Shown here piece by piece: positions 62,613 to 64,000 of a DNA stretch of 64,000 nucleotides (its first letter is position 1; the number at the start of each line of letters is the position of its first letter). The DNA is from Ectobacillus sp042610425 (GTDB lineage: Bacteria; Bacillota; Bacilli; Bacillales; Bacillaceae_G), in the NCBI RefSeq assembly GCF_042610425.1, contig NZ_JBGJZM010000002.1, positions 186,001 to 250,000 on the forward strand, given 5' to 3'. Below the pieces are notes generated by a model. That model had not been told where the DNA came from, did no database searches, and worked only from the letters and a program-made list of their open reading frames with translations. A program made the translations under genes and the position numbers.

Positions 62613-64000
62613 TGTCGTCATGTTGATTGCGGGAGGCTTATTATGCGTTTTCGTGCTTCTTATTACGCTATACCGCTCGGATGCCTTGTACCGAACGATT
62701 TCCGTACATAAACCAAGCTCTAGCGGGCTGCAGCTACTTGATTCGAAGACGCCGCCGCAAGGACAGTCCACCAATCTTGTCCTTGTAGAAACGAATGACC
62801 ATCTCGGAGACTTGGTTTCCTCCAACATTAAGAAAGCGATGGACTATGCGCATGTGCATTACAAAACGATTTCCGCCGAGGAAATTAAGAATCTCCAGCC
62901 TTCTCCGTATACAGGACTCATCCTTGCTGGTGAAACCCCTTCTGACCTGCCTAAGGATGACATCCAAAAGTTTGTTGAGGGCGGCGGAAGACTGATTATG
63001 GCAAACCGTATGGATACCGATCCGTCCTGGTATCCGATGCTCGGTATTATCGATTCACACGGTTTTACCGAAGTAACTGGCTTTACATTCAAAAAGAAGC
63101 TATTTCCGGGCTATCCGGATATTTCTGATACGTCAGAGCTATTTACGCATAGCTCGATTGACTACTTTATTGATCCAGAAACAACGACAACCTGGGCTAC
63201 CGCCTCGAAGACTCCGATTCTTTGGACCCATCCGTTCGGAAACGGAAAGGTGCTGTACTGGAATACCTCTGCACTAAATGACAAATTAGGTAGAGGCTTA
63301 TTTGTCCAATCGCTCGGAACCGTATTTCCGGCATTCACCTCTGCCCAGCTCGGCGCACAGATGATGTACATCGATGATTTTCCGGCCCCTATTCCTGATG
63401 GCGAGCTGCCAAAGAATATCGTAAAGGAATCCATATCGACGACAGCCTTCTACAAAGACAACTGGTGGAAAAACATGAAAAGTCTAAGCGATGAATTCGG
63501 AGTTAAGTTTACCGGCGTTGCCATTGAAACGTATGAAGACAATGTGAAGCCCCCGCTGACATCGTTCGTCGATGCAGATAAAAATACGTATCTCCTCTTT
63601 GGGAGAGAACTACTTGCTAAAGGCGGGGAAATTGGTCTACACGGCTACAATCATCAGCCGCTCGTTGTCGCTGGCGAGCCTGAGGATCCCGAGCTTGGTT
63701 ATAAACCATGGGACAATAAACAGAATATGCAAACTTCCATTACACAGCTGCAGAAACTCGTGCATAACTATTTTCCAAACGAGACATTACAAACGTACGT
63801 TCCACCATCCAATACTTTAAACAAAACAGGGGTAGATGCCCTATTTGCGGCCGCACCAAATTTAAAAACTATTTCTTCCTTGTATATTGGAGATGAGAAA
63901 AAAGGCGGCTACATCCAGGAATTTGGACCGGATGCCGATCATCCCGGTCTCTATAATTTCCCGCGTATTACGAGTGGATATGAAATAACGCCTGAGGATT
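62596..64000 (+). CDS. pelA: PelA-type polysaccharide deacetylase (DUF2194), truncated by window end
   Basis: TTG 62596 follows TAGGAGGAACCATAC; over 468 residues are visible. N-terminal membrane anchor (NVVMLIAGGLLCVFVLLITL), an extracytoplasmic glutamine-amidotransferase-like domain (about 45-240: LILAGETPSDLPKDDIQKFV, WTHPFGNGKVLYWNTSA), then a NodB-like deacetylase part with the metal Asp pair in MMYIDDFPAP and the His pair in IGLHGYNHQPL. In Gram-positive Pel loci this protein partly deacetylates the polymer outside the membrane. pelF and pelG are expected beyond the window. Confidence 0.87.
   Translation, partial: MNKSTNVVMLIAGGLLCVFVLLITLYRSDALYRTISVHKPSSSGLQLLDSKTPPQGQSTNLVLVETNDHLGDLVSSNIKKAMDYAHVHYKTISAEEIKNLQPSPYTGLILAGETPSDLPKDDIQKFVEGGGRLIMANRMDTDPSWYPMLGIIDSHGFTEVTGFTFKKKLFPGYPDISDTSELFTHSSIDYFIDPETTTTWATASKTPILWTHPFGNGKVLYWNTSALNDKLGRGLFVQSLGTVFPAFTSAQLGAQMMYIDDFPAPIPDGELPKNIVKESISTTAFYKDNWWKNMKSLSDEFGVKFTGVAIETYEDNVKPPLTSFVDADKNTYLLFGRELLAKGGEIGLHGYNHQPLVVAGEPEDPELGYKPWDNKQNMQTSITQLQKLVHNYFPNETLQTYVPPSNTLNKTGVDALFAAAPNLKTISSLYIGDEKKGGYIQEFGPDADHPGLYNFPRITSGYEITPED

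Overview
The window looks like chromosome of a low-GC, Gram-positive Bacillaceae, close to the Bacillus cereus group in gene content. Indicators are a SinI-type antirepressor, a ComK homologue, YkuS, a YthAB-type bd oxidase, a YknWXYZ-type exporter, LtaS, D-amino-acid aminotransferase, a DUF1659/DUF2922 pair, strong GGAGG ribosome-binding sites, frequent GTG/TTG starts and many intrinsic terminators. All family names come from reading the translations; no database was searched. No rRNA, tRNA or CRISPR array was seen.

Layout. 0-3 kb, minus strand: a truncated secreted protein, UDP-GlcNAc 2-epimerase (mnaA) and UDP-glucose dehydrogenase (ugd). 3.1-3.6 kb: first 52-bp-period repeat element. 3.6-7.6 kb: SfnG-like flavin monooxygenase with an attenuator-like leader, an SDR/AraC operon and a decayed HTH gene. 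7.7-11.4 kb, minus: gtaB, a flippase and a GT4 glycosyltransferase, with repeats between and before them. 12-18.5 kb, plus: tagO, polysaccharide deacetylase, acyltransferase and a bd oxidase. 18.5-24 kb: MarR/DHA2 efflux operon, orphan sinI, DUF1232 protein and ltaS with a structured leader. 24-28.6 kb: MerR/SDR pair with a 19-bp-spacer promoter, transposon remnant, and a decayed pelF-like glycosyltransferase fused by deletion to a TPR fragment, followed by two intact coiled-coil genes. 28.8-38 kb: aldo/keto reductase, dat, e(P4) phosphatase, multi-SH3 NlpC/P60 hydrolase, small hydrolase, 3D-domain protein, ykuS and YdcF. 38-43 kb: a four-carbon acid-sugar catabolic operon facing its GntR regulator across twin operators. 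43-47.4 kb: SWIM/SNF2 pair. 47.7-53 kb: nitroreductase, DUF1659/DUF2922, DoxX, comK, M23 peptidase and a sigma factor. 53.5-57.3 kb: YknXYZ-W exporter. 58-60 kb: a heptad-repeat micro-protein, a second 52-bp-period element and a SEDS gene with an apparent ATC start. 60.2-64 kb: the start of a Gram-positive Pel polysaccharide operon (pelD, pelE, pelA deacetylase), cut by the window edge.

Main theme. Much of the window concerns the cell envelope: nucleotide-sugar supply (mnaA, ugd, gtaB), polymer initiation (tagO), export, lipoteichoic acid synthesis, wall hydrolases and the c-di-GMP-responsive Pel system. The least explained feature is a family of non-coding elements at four loci (3.1, 10.2, 42.9 and 58.3 kb). 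Three carry tandem arrays with the same 52-bp period and a related core, and a CTTTTTCAGTG-type 3' module recurs. The 3.1 and 58.3 kb copies are closed by terminal inverted repeats that differ in sequence but stay complementary.
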